Source of the DNA: CAYGVT01 sp964353355
GTDB taxonomy: Archaea > Thermoplasmatota > DTKX01 > GCA-020343715
Reading direction: 5' to 3'
DNA: 49,942 nt
NCBI GenBank assembly: GCA_964353355.1
Contig: CAYGVT010000100.1
Span: 1 to 49,942 of the forward strand
The notes beneath the pieces are model-generated. The model saw nothing but the letters and a program-made list of their open reading frames with translations. It made no database searches and was not told the DNA's origin. The translations under genes and the position numbers were made by a program. Positions 24,444 through 35,900 of the stretch are shown piece by piece (positions within the stretch are counted from its first letter, which is position 1; every line of letters starts with the position of its first letter).

Positions 24444-25367
24444 TCAGAACGCGAGGCTGAATCCGAGCCCGAGCGCCCCGGCCTCGTCCCTCGCTGCCTC
24501 GAACGCCCCCTTGTAGGGGTCCTCGTCGCCCTGCCTTGGGAAGAGCCTCCTCCTGGCGAGGGACTGCATCGGCTGGTCGGCCGCGAGCGCGCGCTCGACC
24601 GACGTCCACACGCCCGGCCGCAGGTTTAGGCGGTCGACCATGACCGAGGACGCGCCCGCCGCGTGCACCGCCCTCACCAGCGCACGCACCTCCTGCGGCG
24701 ACGAGGTCGGGTAGATGGGCCCGATGAAGGCGTAGGTCCTCACACCCGACTCCGCAACCAGCCGCATCCCCGCGAGTCGTCTCGGCACCGGCGGCGCGCA
24801 AGGCTCGAGGAGGCGCCGGAGATGCTCGTCGAGCGTGGTGACCGTGAAGCCCACCTCGGCCCCCTCCATCCGGGACAGCACGTCCAGGTCCCGCGCGACC
24901 AGGTCGCTCTTGGTGAGCACCGACACGGGCCATGCGTGCTGCGCGAGCTGCTCGAGGCACATGCGCGAGAGCTGGAACCGGGCCTCGAGGGGCTGGTATG
25001 GGTCGGTCACGGTCGCGAGGCCGACCACGCCCCTCTCCTTCGTCCGCAGCTCCTTGGCCAGGACCGTCCCGATGTTCCTCCTGACCTCGACCGCCGCGGC
25101 GAACGCCCCGCGCTCGATGCGTAGCACCGAGGGGGCGTAGCAGTAGGCGCAGCCGTGCGCGCAGCCGCGGTAGGGGTTGAGCGACCACCTGAGGCCCGGG
25201 AGGCCCGAGGGGGACAGCGCGGACTTGACGTCCACCGCCCTCACGCGGGGTGACGGGCCCTGCGCGGCCGTCGCCGTCGCGCGGCCCGCGAACGCCTCGA
25301 GGGGCATGTCCTGCGCCCCGGGCGCCTCCACCCCCTCCTCGCCCGGGGACGTCCCCGTGGCCCTCAC
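24444..25367 (-). CDS. SPL-like radical SAM protein (Rv2578c-type)
   Basis: A 307-residue radical SAM enzyme. NPYRGCAHGCAYCYAPSVL holds the Cys69-x3-Cys73-x2-Cys76 motif for the 4Fe-4S cluster. ATVTDPYQPLEARFQLSR, VLTKSDLVARD and VGFTVTTLDEHLRRLLEP are typical of the family related to spore photoproduct lyase (SPL). SPL repairs spore photoproduct in DNA; the role of this branch is not known. The start is GTG 25367, which overlaps the Nre stop (GTGA) and has GGAGG 8 nt upstream; an internal ATG at 25307 is a weaker choice. Co-transcription with the Nre repair gene suggests a DNA-damage role. Confidence 0.85.
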   Translation of the reverse strand: MRATGTSPGEEGVEAPGAQDMPLEAFAGRATATAAQGPSPRVRAVDVKSALSPSGLPGLRWSLNPYRGCAHGCAYCYAPSVLRIERGAFAAAVEVRRNIGTVLAKELRTKERGVVGLATVTDPYQPLEARFQLSRMCLEQLAQHAWPVSVLTKSDLVARDLDVLSRMEGAEVGFTVTTLDEHLRRLLEPCAPPVPRRLAGMRLVAESGVRTYAFIGPIYPTSSPQEVRALVRAVHAAGASSVMVDRLNLRPGVWTSVERALAADQPMQSLARRRLFPRQGDEDPYKGAFEAARDEAGALGLGFSLAF

Positions 25368-26776
25368 GCGAAGTCCTCCAGACGGCGCTGGTAGAGCCTG
25401 TCCTTGAGCACGCCGGAGACGCCGATCCATCTCTTGAGCGGGATGTCCATGAGGCGCTCGACGTGCCTGAGGGCCGCGCCCAGAGAGTCGTACATGAAGG
25501 GGGGCCGCCGGAGCGCCTCGCGCACGTGCTCCCTCACGTTCCAGACGCCCACCGGCAGGATGTAGCCGGGATGCGCCTCTCGCAGGACGACCACGCCGGC
25601 TTGCCTCCCCTCATGGGTCAGCAGCTCGTTGACAGCGAGCCGTGCAGCGTAGTAACAGCCGCCGATGCGCGCGTAGGTCGTGCGCCCGTCGTGGAACTCG
25701 TAGTCGCCGAATATCTCGATGGTGCTGCGGCTGGGGTTCCAGAGCGTGTCGGGGTACCAGGCCTCGATGAGCTCGTAGCACCACTCGGTGGGCATCATGA
25801 GGATTATCCACCGGTTGTCGAGCCTCACGGTCTCGTAGACGCGGAACTCGTCGATGGTGGGGGCGACGCGCGTCCGCTCCATCAGCGACTCCCCGATGGC
25901 GCTGTCGACGGCGGTGATGCTCCACCGAGTCGGGACGAGCCGGCGGCGGTGGCCGTCCCCGAGCGTCCCGGCGGACAGGGCGCGCTGGATGCGCGACAGG
26001 TACGCCCCCCTGTCGTAGAGCTCGAGGATGGCATCCCTCGCCAGGAGGTCGGTGTCCTCGAAGGCGCGCTCGAGGTCGCGGTCGAGCGGGAAGTTCTCGA
26101 CCTCGAACGTCCGGAGCGGGGCCGAGGGGCCCATGGGCTGGACCTCGGAGCTGAGCTCGATGCGGCCCGCGATCTTGCGCCCGAACGTCGCGTCGACGCG
26201 GGGGCAGCCCCTGCCGAGGGCGAGCTCCCTCGTGAGCTGGAGCAGGCGGTCGGGCGCGTCGGGCTGGTCCACGCGCACCGGGTGGCGCCCCCGCACGAGC
26301 TCCTGCCTCATCGCGATGATGGACTCGATGGACTGGCCCACCCACTCCTCCGGCGTGTCCAGCAGGTGGGTGTCGCCGAACCTGGGCGGGAGCATGGGGC
26401 CGATGTCGACCCTGGGGTAGCCAACGCGGCCCACGAAGATGCTGGGCGGCGAGCAGCCGCTCAGGGAGGCCGCGTCGAGCAGGGGCGAGCTGCGCACGTG
26501 GGCGTAGACGCGGGCCAGTATGGGGCACCTGGCCTTACCGCACAGCATGCGGGAGCCGCGGCAGAGGATGCACTGGCTCGACCTGTCCTGCTGGCCGACC
26601 CGCCTCACCACGGACGGGTCGTCGAACGGGTGCGCCGTCGCGCCCAAGGCCCTCTCCAGGGGACGATGGTCGTGGAGGCTGATAAGGGATGCTCCGGGGG
26701 GTGGGCGAATGTGGGCATCGAGGGGGATCGGCCTTCGACCGCCTGGCCACGGTCCGAGGTCATACTGGCCTTCCAC
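25364..26776 (-). CDS. nreA: Nre-family archaeal DNA repair protein
   Basis: A 470-residue protein matching the archaeal Nre family, which acts in DNA-damage repair with PCNA. Near the N-terminus is a zinc-knuckle-like CILCRGSRMLCGKARCP (Cys69, 72, 79, 84), followed by PSIFVGRVGYPRVDIGPMLP, DTPEEWVGQSIESI and, in the C-terminal half, TRWSITAVDSAIGE and GDYEFHDGRTTYARIGGCYYAAR. The last residues QRRLEDFA resemble a PCNA-binding (PIP) box, as known for NreA. The start is uncertain: GTG 26776 gives about 50 extra residues before the conserved part, but a TATA box 28 nt upstream fits a leaderless start there; GTG codons for Val56/57 are alternatives. First gene of the operon. Confidence 0.88.
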   Translation of the reverse strand: MEGQYDLGPWPGGRRPIPLDAHIRPPPGASLISLHDHRPLERALGATAHPFDDPSVVRRVGQQDRSSQCILCRGSRMLCGKARCPILARVYAHVRSSPLLDAASLSGCSPPSIFVGRVGYPRVDIGPMLPPRFGDTHLLDTPEEWVGQSIESIIAMRQELVRGRHPVRVDQPDAPDRLLQLTRELALGRGCPRVDATFGRKIAGRIELSSEVQPMGPSAPLRTFEVENFPLDRDLERAFEDTDLLARDAILELYDRGAYLSRIQRALSAGTLGDGHRRRLVPTRWSITAVDSAIGESLMERTRVAPTIDEFRVYETVRLDNRWIILMMPTEWCYELIEAWYPDTLWNPSRSTIEIFGDYEFHDGRTTYARIGGCYYAARLAVNELLTHEGRQAGVVVLREAHPGYILPVGVWNVREHVREALRRPPFMYDSLGAALRHVERLMDIPLKRWIGVSGVLKDRLYQRRLEDFA

Positions 26777-26780
26777 CGGC

Positions 26781-26808
26781 TTTTTATCGAGACCCCCCCT
26801 TAAATATC
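26781..26808 (-). promoter_or_regulatory. Promoter of the nreA operon
   Basis: On the minus strand GGATATTTAA (26801-26808) is centred 28 nt upstream of GTG 26776. A second A/T-rich box, GATAAAAA (26782-26789), lies closer. If the first is used the message is leaderless; if the second is used the true start lies further in. Confidence 0.5.
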
Positions 26809-26837
26809 CCTGGCCCCTGGGTAAAGGTATAAAAATC
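26800..26837 (+). promoter_or_regulatory. Promoter of the giant surface-protein gene
   Basis: GGTATAAAAATC (26826-26837) is the best TATA box in the window, about 110 nt upstream of the TTG start at 26943. TTAAATAT (26800-26807) could serve as a second box and overlaps the divergent nreA promoter. Confidence 0.6.
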
Positions 26838-26851
26838 GTGAGGGCCTTCTA

Positions 26852-26920
26852 ATGGCGCCTCTCCAATGTCCGCACTGTGGATATTTGAACCCTGATAGGG
26901 AGGGGCGCAGCAGCAGATAG
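26852..26920 (+). CDS. Possible 22-residue leader ORF with a CPHCG knuckle
   Basis: ATG 26852 opens a short frame, MAPLQCPHCGYLNPDREGRS then SR and TAG, in the leader of the giant gene. CPHCGYLNPD resembles the first half of a zinc ribbon, but the second cysteine pair is absent. It could be a regulatory upstream ORF, the remnant of a zinc-ribbon protein, or chance. The predicted transcription start from the strong TATA box lies near the ATG, so it may not even be translated. Confidence 0.25.
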   Translation: MAPLQCPHCGYLNPDREGRSSR

Positions 26921-26942
26921 TGTCCGCCACCGGGGGGATACG

Positions 26943-29900
26943 TTGGCACAACCAGAGGGAGCGCTTTCTCAAGGCGCGCTGAGGGCATTCGCCGTATTCA
27001 CGACCGTCCTCATGCTGGGCAGCACCATCAGCTCCAGCCTGTTCGCGGCCGTCGATGATGGCCGCTGGCCGCTAGGGTCGCCGCTCGGCGAGGGCGGGGG
27101 CCCCGCCGAGGAATGGACGCCGATCGAGCCCCCCGAGGGCGCGCCAGTGGTCCTGGGCCACGAGTACGACCCGGCGCTGGCGGTGTCGAAGGTCGCGAGC
27201 ACCTGGATACTCGACGAGAACACGACCACGAACGTGTCGGTCGACCTCTTCGTCGTCAACGCCTACGGCGGCTCCATCCGGGGCGTCGTGCTCGAGCAGC
27301 GCCTGACCGACAACGTCACGCTGGTCAACGCCTCCATCCCCCCGAGCGCGAGCGGCGACCACCTGCTGTGGCCCGTCGGCGACCTGCCGGTGACCGGCAC
27401 CTTCACGTTGCATCTCGAGCTCCGCGTCACCACCGCGGCGGCCAACTTCACCGACGCGGACACGGGGCTGCGCGTCTACGGCCACCGCGGCGCCCGGGCG
27501 GTCTACGCCCACTCGCCGCCGCTGCGGTTCGTCAACAAGTGGCTCTCCGAGTACCTCAAATCCACCGTCGACGCGAACAAGGACGACCTTTACGTGAAGA
27601 ACACGGGCATCGCCATCGGCGGCTCCGTCGCGGGCATCTACGAGTACGTCCGCGACTTCATCCAGTACGAGACCTACCGGGGCTCGCTCCGTGGCGCGCG
27701 CGGCACGCTCTGGGGCATGGCCGGCAACTCGGTCGACAAGTCCAACCTCCTCGTCGCCCTGCTGCGCGGGGCCGGCATCCCCTGCCGCTACGTGACCGGG
27801 ACCCTAGACAACGACGACGCCCGCATCCTGGTGGGCTCGATGTTCGTTTCGGGCGAGACCATCATAGGCCATTACACGCCGGGGGAGCCGCTCGCCGACC
27901 CCACTAACGACGCGTCGCTGCTCGCCGAGGCCAAGAACCACACCTGGGTCGAGTACTATTTCGGGCAGGACCAGTGGAGGGCGCTAGACCCCAGCTTCCC
28001 GGGCGCGACCGTCGGCGAGAACTTCGCCTCGCCCACGGACAGGTTCTCCGAGACGCCGGAGTACTGGCGCCATCACGTGAGGGTCAAGGTCCGCGTCGAG
28101 GAGTGGGAGCTGTTCGCCGCCGCCGAGGGCAGGCTCAACATGATGACCGTGTTCAACGAGGTCTACCCGACCGCGAAGCTGGTCGGTCAGAACTCCTACT
28201 TCACCCACGAGGTGACCAAGAAGGGCAACGGGCCCGAGCGGCTGCCGTTCGGCGGCTGGAACCCCTACTACTCGGAGTCCACCACCTACCAGGACAAGCT
28301 CATCATCGCCAACGAGACGACCTACGGCAAGACCTACATGGAGGAGCTGTACCCCACAGATGCATACCAGCTGCTGTCCAACGAGTTCATAGCGGAGTGG
28401 CTCGACATCGAGCTCACGTCGCCCGACGGCACGAAGACCACGGTCAGCCGCAACATCTTCGACAAGTTGGGCTACCAGTACCGCCGCGCGGACGACTCAT
28501 GCTACCTCGACGAGCCGATGATGGTCCGCAAGCCGCCCATCAGCGGCGTCGAGATATACTCCCTCCTCATCGCCCCCTCCCGCGTCCCCTACACGGCCAT
28601 CACAAACCAGCTCGAGCGGTTCCAGGAGACCTACGCCGCCTACAACGAATCGGCCAAGCACAACTCGACGCCGGCCGAGAAGGCGGCGCTCAAGAAGGCC
28701 ATCAACCGGAAGCACCTCGACCTGCTGCACCTCGCCGCGCTGGAGCTCGCGCACATCTCCGACATGAGGGACCTGCTCTCCCAGGACGTGCTCGGCATCA
28801 AGAGCTACTTCGTCGAGCCCAGGGTCCTCATCGCCTCGTTCGAGGTGAAGTCGCCCGAGTTCTACTTCATCCTTGACTGGAGGTACAACGACATCCGCGC
28901 CATCGCGAAGCCCGGCACCTCCATCCACATGCCCTGGAAGTACCAGGAGCAGAAGGGCGTGACCGACACCGACGCCGAGGCGGAGCTGATGGAGGCCTAT
29001 GCCCCCAACCAGACGGTCATCAGCCTGAACGCCATCCTCAAGCAGGCCGACAAGGAGGGCATACCGGTCGTCTACCTGACCAAGGAATGGGACTTCATGG
29101 TGGGCCGGCTCGCCATCTCGAGCGAGGCGAAGAAGCGCATCAAAAGCGCGCTCAACGCCGGCAGGACCGTGGTCGTCCCCAGCGGCAACGTGACCATCGC
29201 GGGCAAGCCCCGCATCGCGTGGTGGGAGCAGGACCCCCTGACGGGCAAGGTCTACTCGGTGGGCGAGAACGGGCTGCACTTCAGCCTGTGCAGCTGCATG
29301 TGCTGCATCGCCATCATCGGCATCCTGAGCTCGATGGCGAGCACCTACATGGCCGTCGGGGGGTCGGTGGAGCTCTTCGGCGACGCCATGAACAAGTTCG
29401 GTGACGCCGTCATCGCGGTCATCGACTGGGTCGCGGGGGTCAGCTACGGGACCAAGGAGCAGTTCAAGGCGGCCTACAACGAGACGCGCAAGAAGACGTC
29501 CGATTTCATAGCAGCGGCCTACCTGAGCCTTATGTACTCCCTCGAGCTCGTCGCCAGCGGCATCGCGGACATCGCGGGCTCGGCGCCAGGCCTCGCGGGC
29601 ACCATCCAGAACCTCGCGAAGGCCTTCGGGACCGACATCGTCTACGCGGGCATGTCGAACTACTTCCATACCGAGTTCAAGGTCCTGTTCGCCAACAACC
29701 ACGGGCAGGCGGTCGTCCTGGCGGGGAATCCCATAGTCGACATCACGAGCCAGATCCAGGCCGGGCTGTCGGTGGTCTGCGACATCGCCCAGAAGGTCTC
29801 GGGCGAGATGTCGAGCCTCGCCACCGAGATCCTGGGCGGGGTGGCGATGGGGGTGGGCATCTGCCTCGGCATCTTCAAGATGGGCGTGGGCCTCGTCCTC

Positions 29901-32900
29901 GGCGCGTACATGAGCGCCTACCTCAAGCAGTTCCAGAACCTCGTCATCGCGATGGGCTTCGGCCCCGCCGACCCGGTCGGCCGGCGGGAGCTGCCGCACA
30001 ACACGACCGCGAATGTCACCGCGACCGCCGACCTGTCCGGCACATCGCTTCTCGGCACCGTCTACACGAGCCACCTCTCGATGGTGGGCTCGACGGGCGT
30101 CGCCGGCGACTGGGCGTCCGCGGTGGACCACTCCTTCACCTACGAGGAGCTCGACAGCCCCTCGGCGACGGTCTACGACGCGACGGGCTCGCTCGTCGGG
30201 ACCGGCGCGCTGGACGTCACGGCGGTCTCGCCCTGGGGGACGATCGACGGCGCGGCGAGCTACAACTTCACCGGCAAGGGCGTCGTCGGCGTGCACGCGA
30301 CCCCGGCCCCGGGGGTCGCGGCCACCGCCCACCTATCGCCCTACGCGGGCACGGCCACCGCCTCCTCGGGCTCGCTCACCGTCCTGCTGCTCGACGCCGA
30401 CCTGCTCGTCGGCGCGACCTCGTACCGCGGGCGGTGCACCATCATCTGCACCGCCGCCACCTTGAAGGGCGACGGCGCGGCGGGCTTCGGCCACCACGGC
30501 CAAAGCGTCCTGGTCTCGTCCTCCGGCTCCAACCTGACACTGGGCGGGCACACGGGCAGCCTGACGCTGGGCGGCTCCGCGGTCGGAGACGGCGGTTCCA
30601 TCTCATTCACCGACTTCCGCGGCAATGTCGTCGTCACCCCCCACAACTCCTCGCATGACAAAGCCGTCGTGACCGGCACCGTCCAGCGCGTGATGTACCT
30701 GGGTGTGAACCGCACCTCGGTCTCCCTCGCGGGCCCGCACCAGTCGTTCGACCTCAGGGCCTCGGTGCACAGCAACGCGGACGACAGTTACGTCCTCAGG
30801 GCGACGGTGCCGTGGGGCACGCTCAACGAGAGCCAGGTGCCACCCTCGCAGCTGGGCAGCACCAGCCTCGCGGACATCATCGCCGAGGAGAGCTGGGGCG
30901 TGGACGTCCACTCGGACGGCAGCATCTCCGTCGTTCCGATGCCGGGCACGGCCCCGGGCACGTACTGGGTCACACTGAGCGCGCGCTCCAGGACGGTGGC
31001 GTCCCTCTACGACGAGGCCATCATCGAGGTCACGGTGCCCAGGTACGACCTCCTCGTCTACGGCGTCACCTCCGCCGACTACTCCGACCACACCATCACC
31101 ATCGAGAACCAGGGCAACGTCGCCAGGGAGCTCATGCTCGAGTGCGACTACACCCACACGGACTGGCTGGTGCTCAACCGCCAGAACCTCACCGCCGTGC
31201 CGGGGAGGGTGTACTCGAGCAGCCTGTACATCGCGCCCCCGCTCGACGCCTCCTGGCCCAGCGGGGAGCAGACCGTCCATGTGAACGTCACTGACCGTGA
31301 GACGTCGACGGTCATCAAGACGCTCGATGTCAAGCTCACCTTCCCCAACCCCACCATCTCAAGCCTGACCGTGACCGGGCCCGTCTACTCCGAGTCGCGC
31401 ACGGTCGCGACCTACAACGTGAACGTCACCAACTCGGGCAGCGAGACGGCCATCGTGGCCTTCGCCTCCACGTCCCCGCCGGGGTGGGGCGTGTGGACGC
31501 CGACCGCGGTCGTCATACCCGTGGGCCAGGCCAGGAACGTGACGCTCAAGCTGACGCAGTCGGACGGCGCGTGGGGCGCCGGGGCCCACACGTTCACCGT
31601 GAGCGCGTTCCCCATCATCAAGTCCTCCAACGTCGTCTCGGCCAATGCCACGATGACGATCGACCGCCCCTACGCGGGCGCGGTGAACGTCACCGTGGGC
31701 GACGAGACGCCCGACTACCCAGGCTCGAGCTACGACATAGGGCTCCAGAACGGGGGCATAAAGTCGGACGAGTTCACCTTCACGGCCACCGGATTGCCCA
31801 CGAGCTGGTTCTCGCTCGACTCCACGGGGCTCTCCCTCGCGCGCGACGCGCGCGGCAACGTGACGCTCCTCGTGCACCCGGACAGCCCGACCTACGCGCC
31901 GGGGCCCCTCAGCTTCACCCTCGTCATCGCCTCGAGGAACGACCCGACGACCACGACCGTGCTCGGGGTGGACTTCACCATGCCCGAGCTCTACGGGCTC
32001 GACGCCTACGCCGACAGGCCCGAGGTCTACCTCGCGCCCTCGGGCAACGTCACGCTCCGCCTCCTCGTGTCCTCGCTCGCGAACGTCAACGACACGGTTG
32101 ACGTCACCTACACGGCGCCCGCCGGATGGACCGTCACGCTCTCCTCGTCCATGTCGTTGCCCTTGGGAACGGTCGCATGGCAGGAGCTGACCATCCAGGC
32201 GTCCGGGGGCACCGTCGGTAGCACGTACTCCGTGAACGTCACCGTCACCTCCAGGGGCGACGGGAACCGGACCGACACCGTGTCGGTGTCCGTCCTGGTG
32301 CTCGCCGCCGAGAAGGTCGCGCTGGCGAACGCGGCTGCAGAGGCCGCGCGACTCGCCGAGCTCGCCTACCACCCCGACGCGGCCGCCGCGCTCGCGGACC
32401 TCCTGACGCACCTCGTCCCCTTCCTGCTGGACGACACGAACACGACGCTCAAGCCGTACGTCCTCGCCGACCTGCTGACGGTCGCGGCGGAGACGGAGGC
32501 CATCAACTCCAGCGTCTCGGCCGCCATCACGAGCGCCCGGTCCGCGCTCATGGCCACGAGCGACCCTTCCAATTACCTGCCCATCTACGCGAACCTCACG
32601 GCCGCCCTCCAGGACCTCAACGACATCCTCCGCCCGATCTCGGTGTGGATGCCCACGCTCCGCGACAGGCTGCTGGAGCTCGCGCAGGAGGCCAACGCCA
32701 CCGCGGCCTTCGTGAGGATGACTTACGAGTTCGAGACCGAGGCGGCGCTGCTGACGCTCAGGGACGTGGCCATGGCGTACCGGGCCAGCCCGCACGAGGA
32801 GGCCCTCAAGGGCTACCTCTCGGACGTGATGGAGGCCTCGGGCTCGTTGGTGGCGTCCAACTACGCGAGCTACCCGACCATCAAGGCCCAGGGCGTCGTG

Positions 32901-35900
32901 CTCAGGAACGCTGGCTCGGGCGCAGGCCCGGCCACAGGGTGGGCGCTCGTGGGCCACATCGTGAACGCCACGGAGGCGCTGCGCGCCATCCGCCCCGCCC
33001 TGCCGCCCATCGCCGAGGAGCGCGAGGAGCTCATAGCCGCGGGCAGGCAGGCCGACATCGCTGCCTACAACGCCTCGCGCTCGTCTGAGAGCGTCGGCAA
33101 CTACGACGTTTACGACGAGACGCTCCAGATCGAGCGCTACATCGGCCGCCTGCTCGCAGGCTGGGTCGACGCGGGCGACTTCGACGACCAGTCCAAGACC
33201 AACCGCAACCTGCTGGGAACCCATCTCGCGACGCTCCGCACCAAGCTGTTGGGCAACTTCACCGGCGTGGCCACGGCCTATCCCGCACTGGCGGGCGGGC
33301 TGTTCGACCTGTCCACCGCCATCCCCGCGCACACGGGCTACGCGCTTGCCGCCGACCTGCTGGCCCTGGCCGAGAACCTCACGCTGCTGAGGGAGGTGTA
33401 CAGGCTCATCGACCTGAGCGGGGTGTCGCTCACGCTCTTCCCGCCCGCGAACATCGTCGTCGCCGGCGCCAAGACGCCCTACCGGATTACTATCCACAAC
33501 CTCGCGACGGCCGTGAACAACGTGACGCTCTCGTTCTCCGGCCTCTCGACCGCCTGGCTGGACCTACCGACCTATTCCTACTCGCTTAAGGCCAACGAGA
33601 CGCGCGTGCTCAACTTCAACTGCTCGGCGCCATCGGGCACGGCCGCGGGCCTCATGAGGTTCAACGTCTCCGCGACCCCCGAAGAGGCGGTGGCCCAGGT
33701 CACCAAGCCCGGCATCCTGGTCGTCACCGTGCACCTGGGCGTGTCGAGGATCAACCAGGCCTCCATCAAGGCCGCCATCGAGCGGGGAATCGCCTACCTC
33801 AGGCGCTCGCAGAACTGGGACGGCTCCTGGAGCTATGGCGATGGATTCGATATAACAGTATCCGTCGGCATCACTGCCCTCTGCGCCTGGTCGATGATGA
33901 ACCATGGCGTGCCCCCATCGGACCCGTCCGTCAAGATGGCTCTCGACTACATCGTGGAGAACGTCAACTGGCAGCGGCGCACCATCTACAGCATATCTGA
34001 GATGTACGAGACCTCGATGGCCCTCATCGCGCTGTGCGAGGCGCACGACGAGAAGTACGAGACGCTCATCAACACGACCGCGAACGCGCTCGTTGGCTAC
34101 CAGCGCGTGTACAACAACAACCACATGTGGAGGTACAGCTACGACTCCACGGACGTGGACCTCTCGGTCGCGGGCTGGGTGATGATGGGCCTCGGGACGG
34201 TCGAGTGGGACCTGCCCGAGCAGGCCTGGGCCTGGTGCGAGGACTACCTCACGAAGTACCAGAACGCGGACGGCGGCTACGGCTACACGCCGGGCGGCAG
34301 CTCCTACCGCGAGATGACCGGGTCGGGCACCCTCGGGCTGCTGCTCGCGGGCGTCCCGCCCAGCGACATCCGCGTGCGCGCGGGCCTGGGGTGGCTGAGC
34401 GCCCACGCCACGTTCTCCTCCTCCTGGCTCTACTACGCCTACATCTACCACACGCGGTGCTTCCACGCCGCGCAGATGCCCACGCCATGGTTCGACGACC
34501 TCTCGGAGTGGCTGCTGTCGCACCAGGAGGCGGCCGGCAGCTGGTACTCGGAGCCGAGGGACATGGCCACCCCGCTGGCGCTGCTGTGCCTGGAGTACAA
34601 CATCGGCGAGTACTCGTCCGCCAAGATCTTCAAGCGCGTGCTCGTCGACCTGACCCCCCGCAACATGGCCGTCCCGCGCGGCTCGACGGGCGAGTACAAC
34701 GTGCTGCTCGAGAACAAGGGCGGCCGCGACACCGTCAACCTGCGCGTCGAGGGCGTGCCCGAATCCTGGGTCACGTTCGACCAGGTCGCGGTCTACGTGC
34801 CGTCGCGCACGACCAAGGTCGTGGGCATGCGCGTCACGCCACCGCTCAACGCGCCCCTCGGCGACTACACCGTGACGGTCATCTCCCAGTCCGCGAGCCT
34901 CGCGACGTCCATCTACCTGGCGTCGGCCAACCTGACCGTGTCCGAGGCGCTCTCGGTCGACCTGGAGGTCGAGCCTGGCATCCAGCAGGGCGGCCAGGGC
35001 GTGCCCAGCCGGTACCTCGCCACCATCACCAACACGGGCATCCTCACCGACCGGTACGTGCTCGAGGTCGAGGCGTGGTGGCTCCCCGGCGGCTCGCAGC
35101 ACCCCCTCAACCCCAACCTCGCCTGGCGCGCGTCCGACTACCGCTTCCGCGTGCCCGTCACGGTCTACGCCGGCTTCTACGACCGGCAGGACGAGCTCAT
35201 CGAGCTCGAGCTCAACCTCACCCGGAAGCTCATCGAGGCGGGCGCGGTGGGCAACGTCAACGTGAGCCGTGTGAGGCTCGTCGAGTACGACGCTGCGGGC
35301 CAGTACATACGCGACGTGCCGCTCAACCTCACCAAGGGCGACGGCTTCGACCCGCGCGAGGCCGCTGTCGTGCTCATCAACTTCACAGTCCCTGGCGAGT
35401 TCCTCGCCAACCAGGTGAGGTGGTACGCGCTCAACTTCGACCTGACGGACGTGAAGTACAACCAATCCCTCCTCGAGCCCATGCGCGGCGGGAGGGGCGT
35501 CATCCCTGACCTGACGCTGACGCCCGACACACCAGGCCCCGGCGACGACATCGCCCTCGAGTACCTCCCGATGGGCACAGGCCCCGTCTACGACGTCAAG
35601 GTCCACTACAGCACGGACGGCTCCATCTGGCAGTCCAAGGCGATGACGCGGCCCGTCATCGACGACTTCTCGACCGACGGCTCGCTCGATGACGACAACT
35701 GGAGCATAATATCCGGCGGCGACGCCGGCCTGACCGTGTCCAAGGTCGGTGGATGCGCCGTCATCAACGGCACCACGACGAGGTCGGGCTGGTACACCAC
35801 CGGGTTCTACCTCGACCGCAAGCTCGAGGGCAGCTTCGAGCTGTCCTTCGACGTCCTGCTGGCGAGGGGGATGGTGGCGGGCTCGTCCAGAAGGTTCTAC

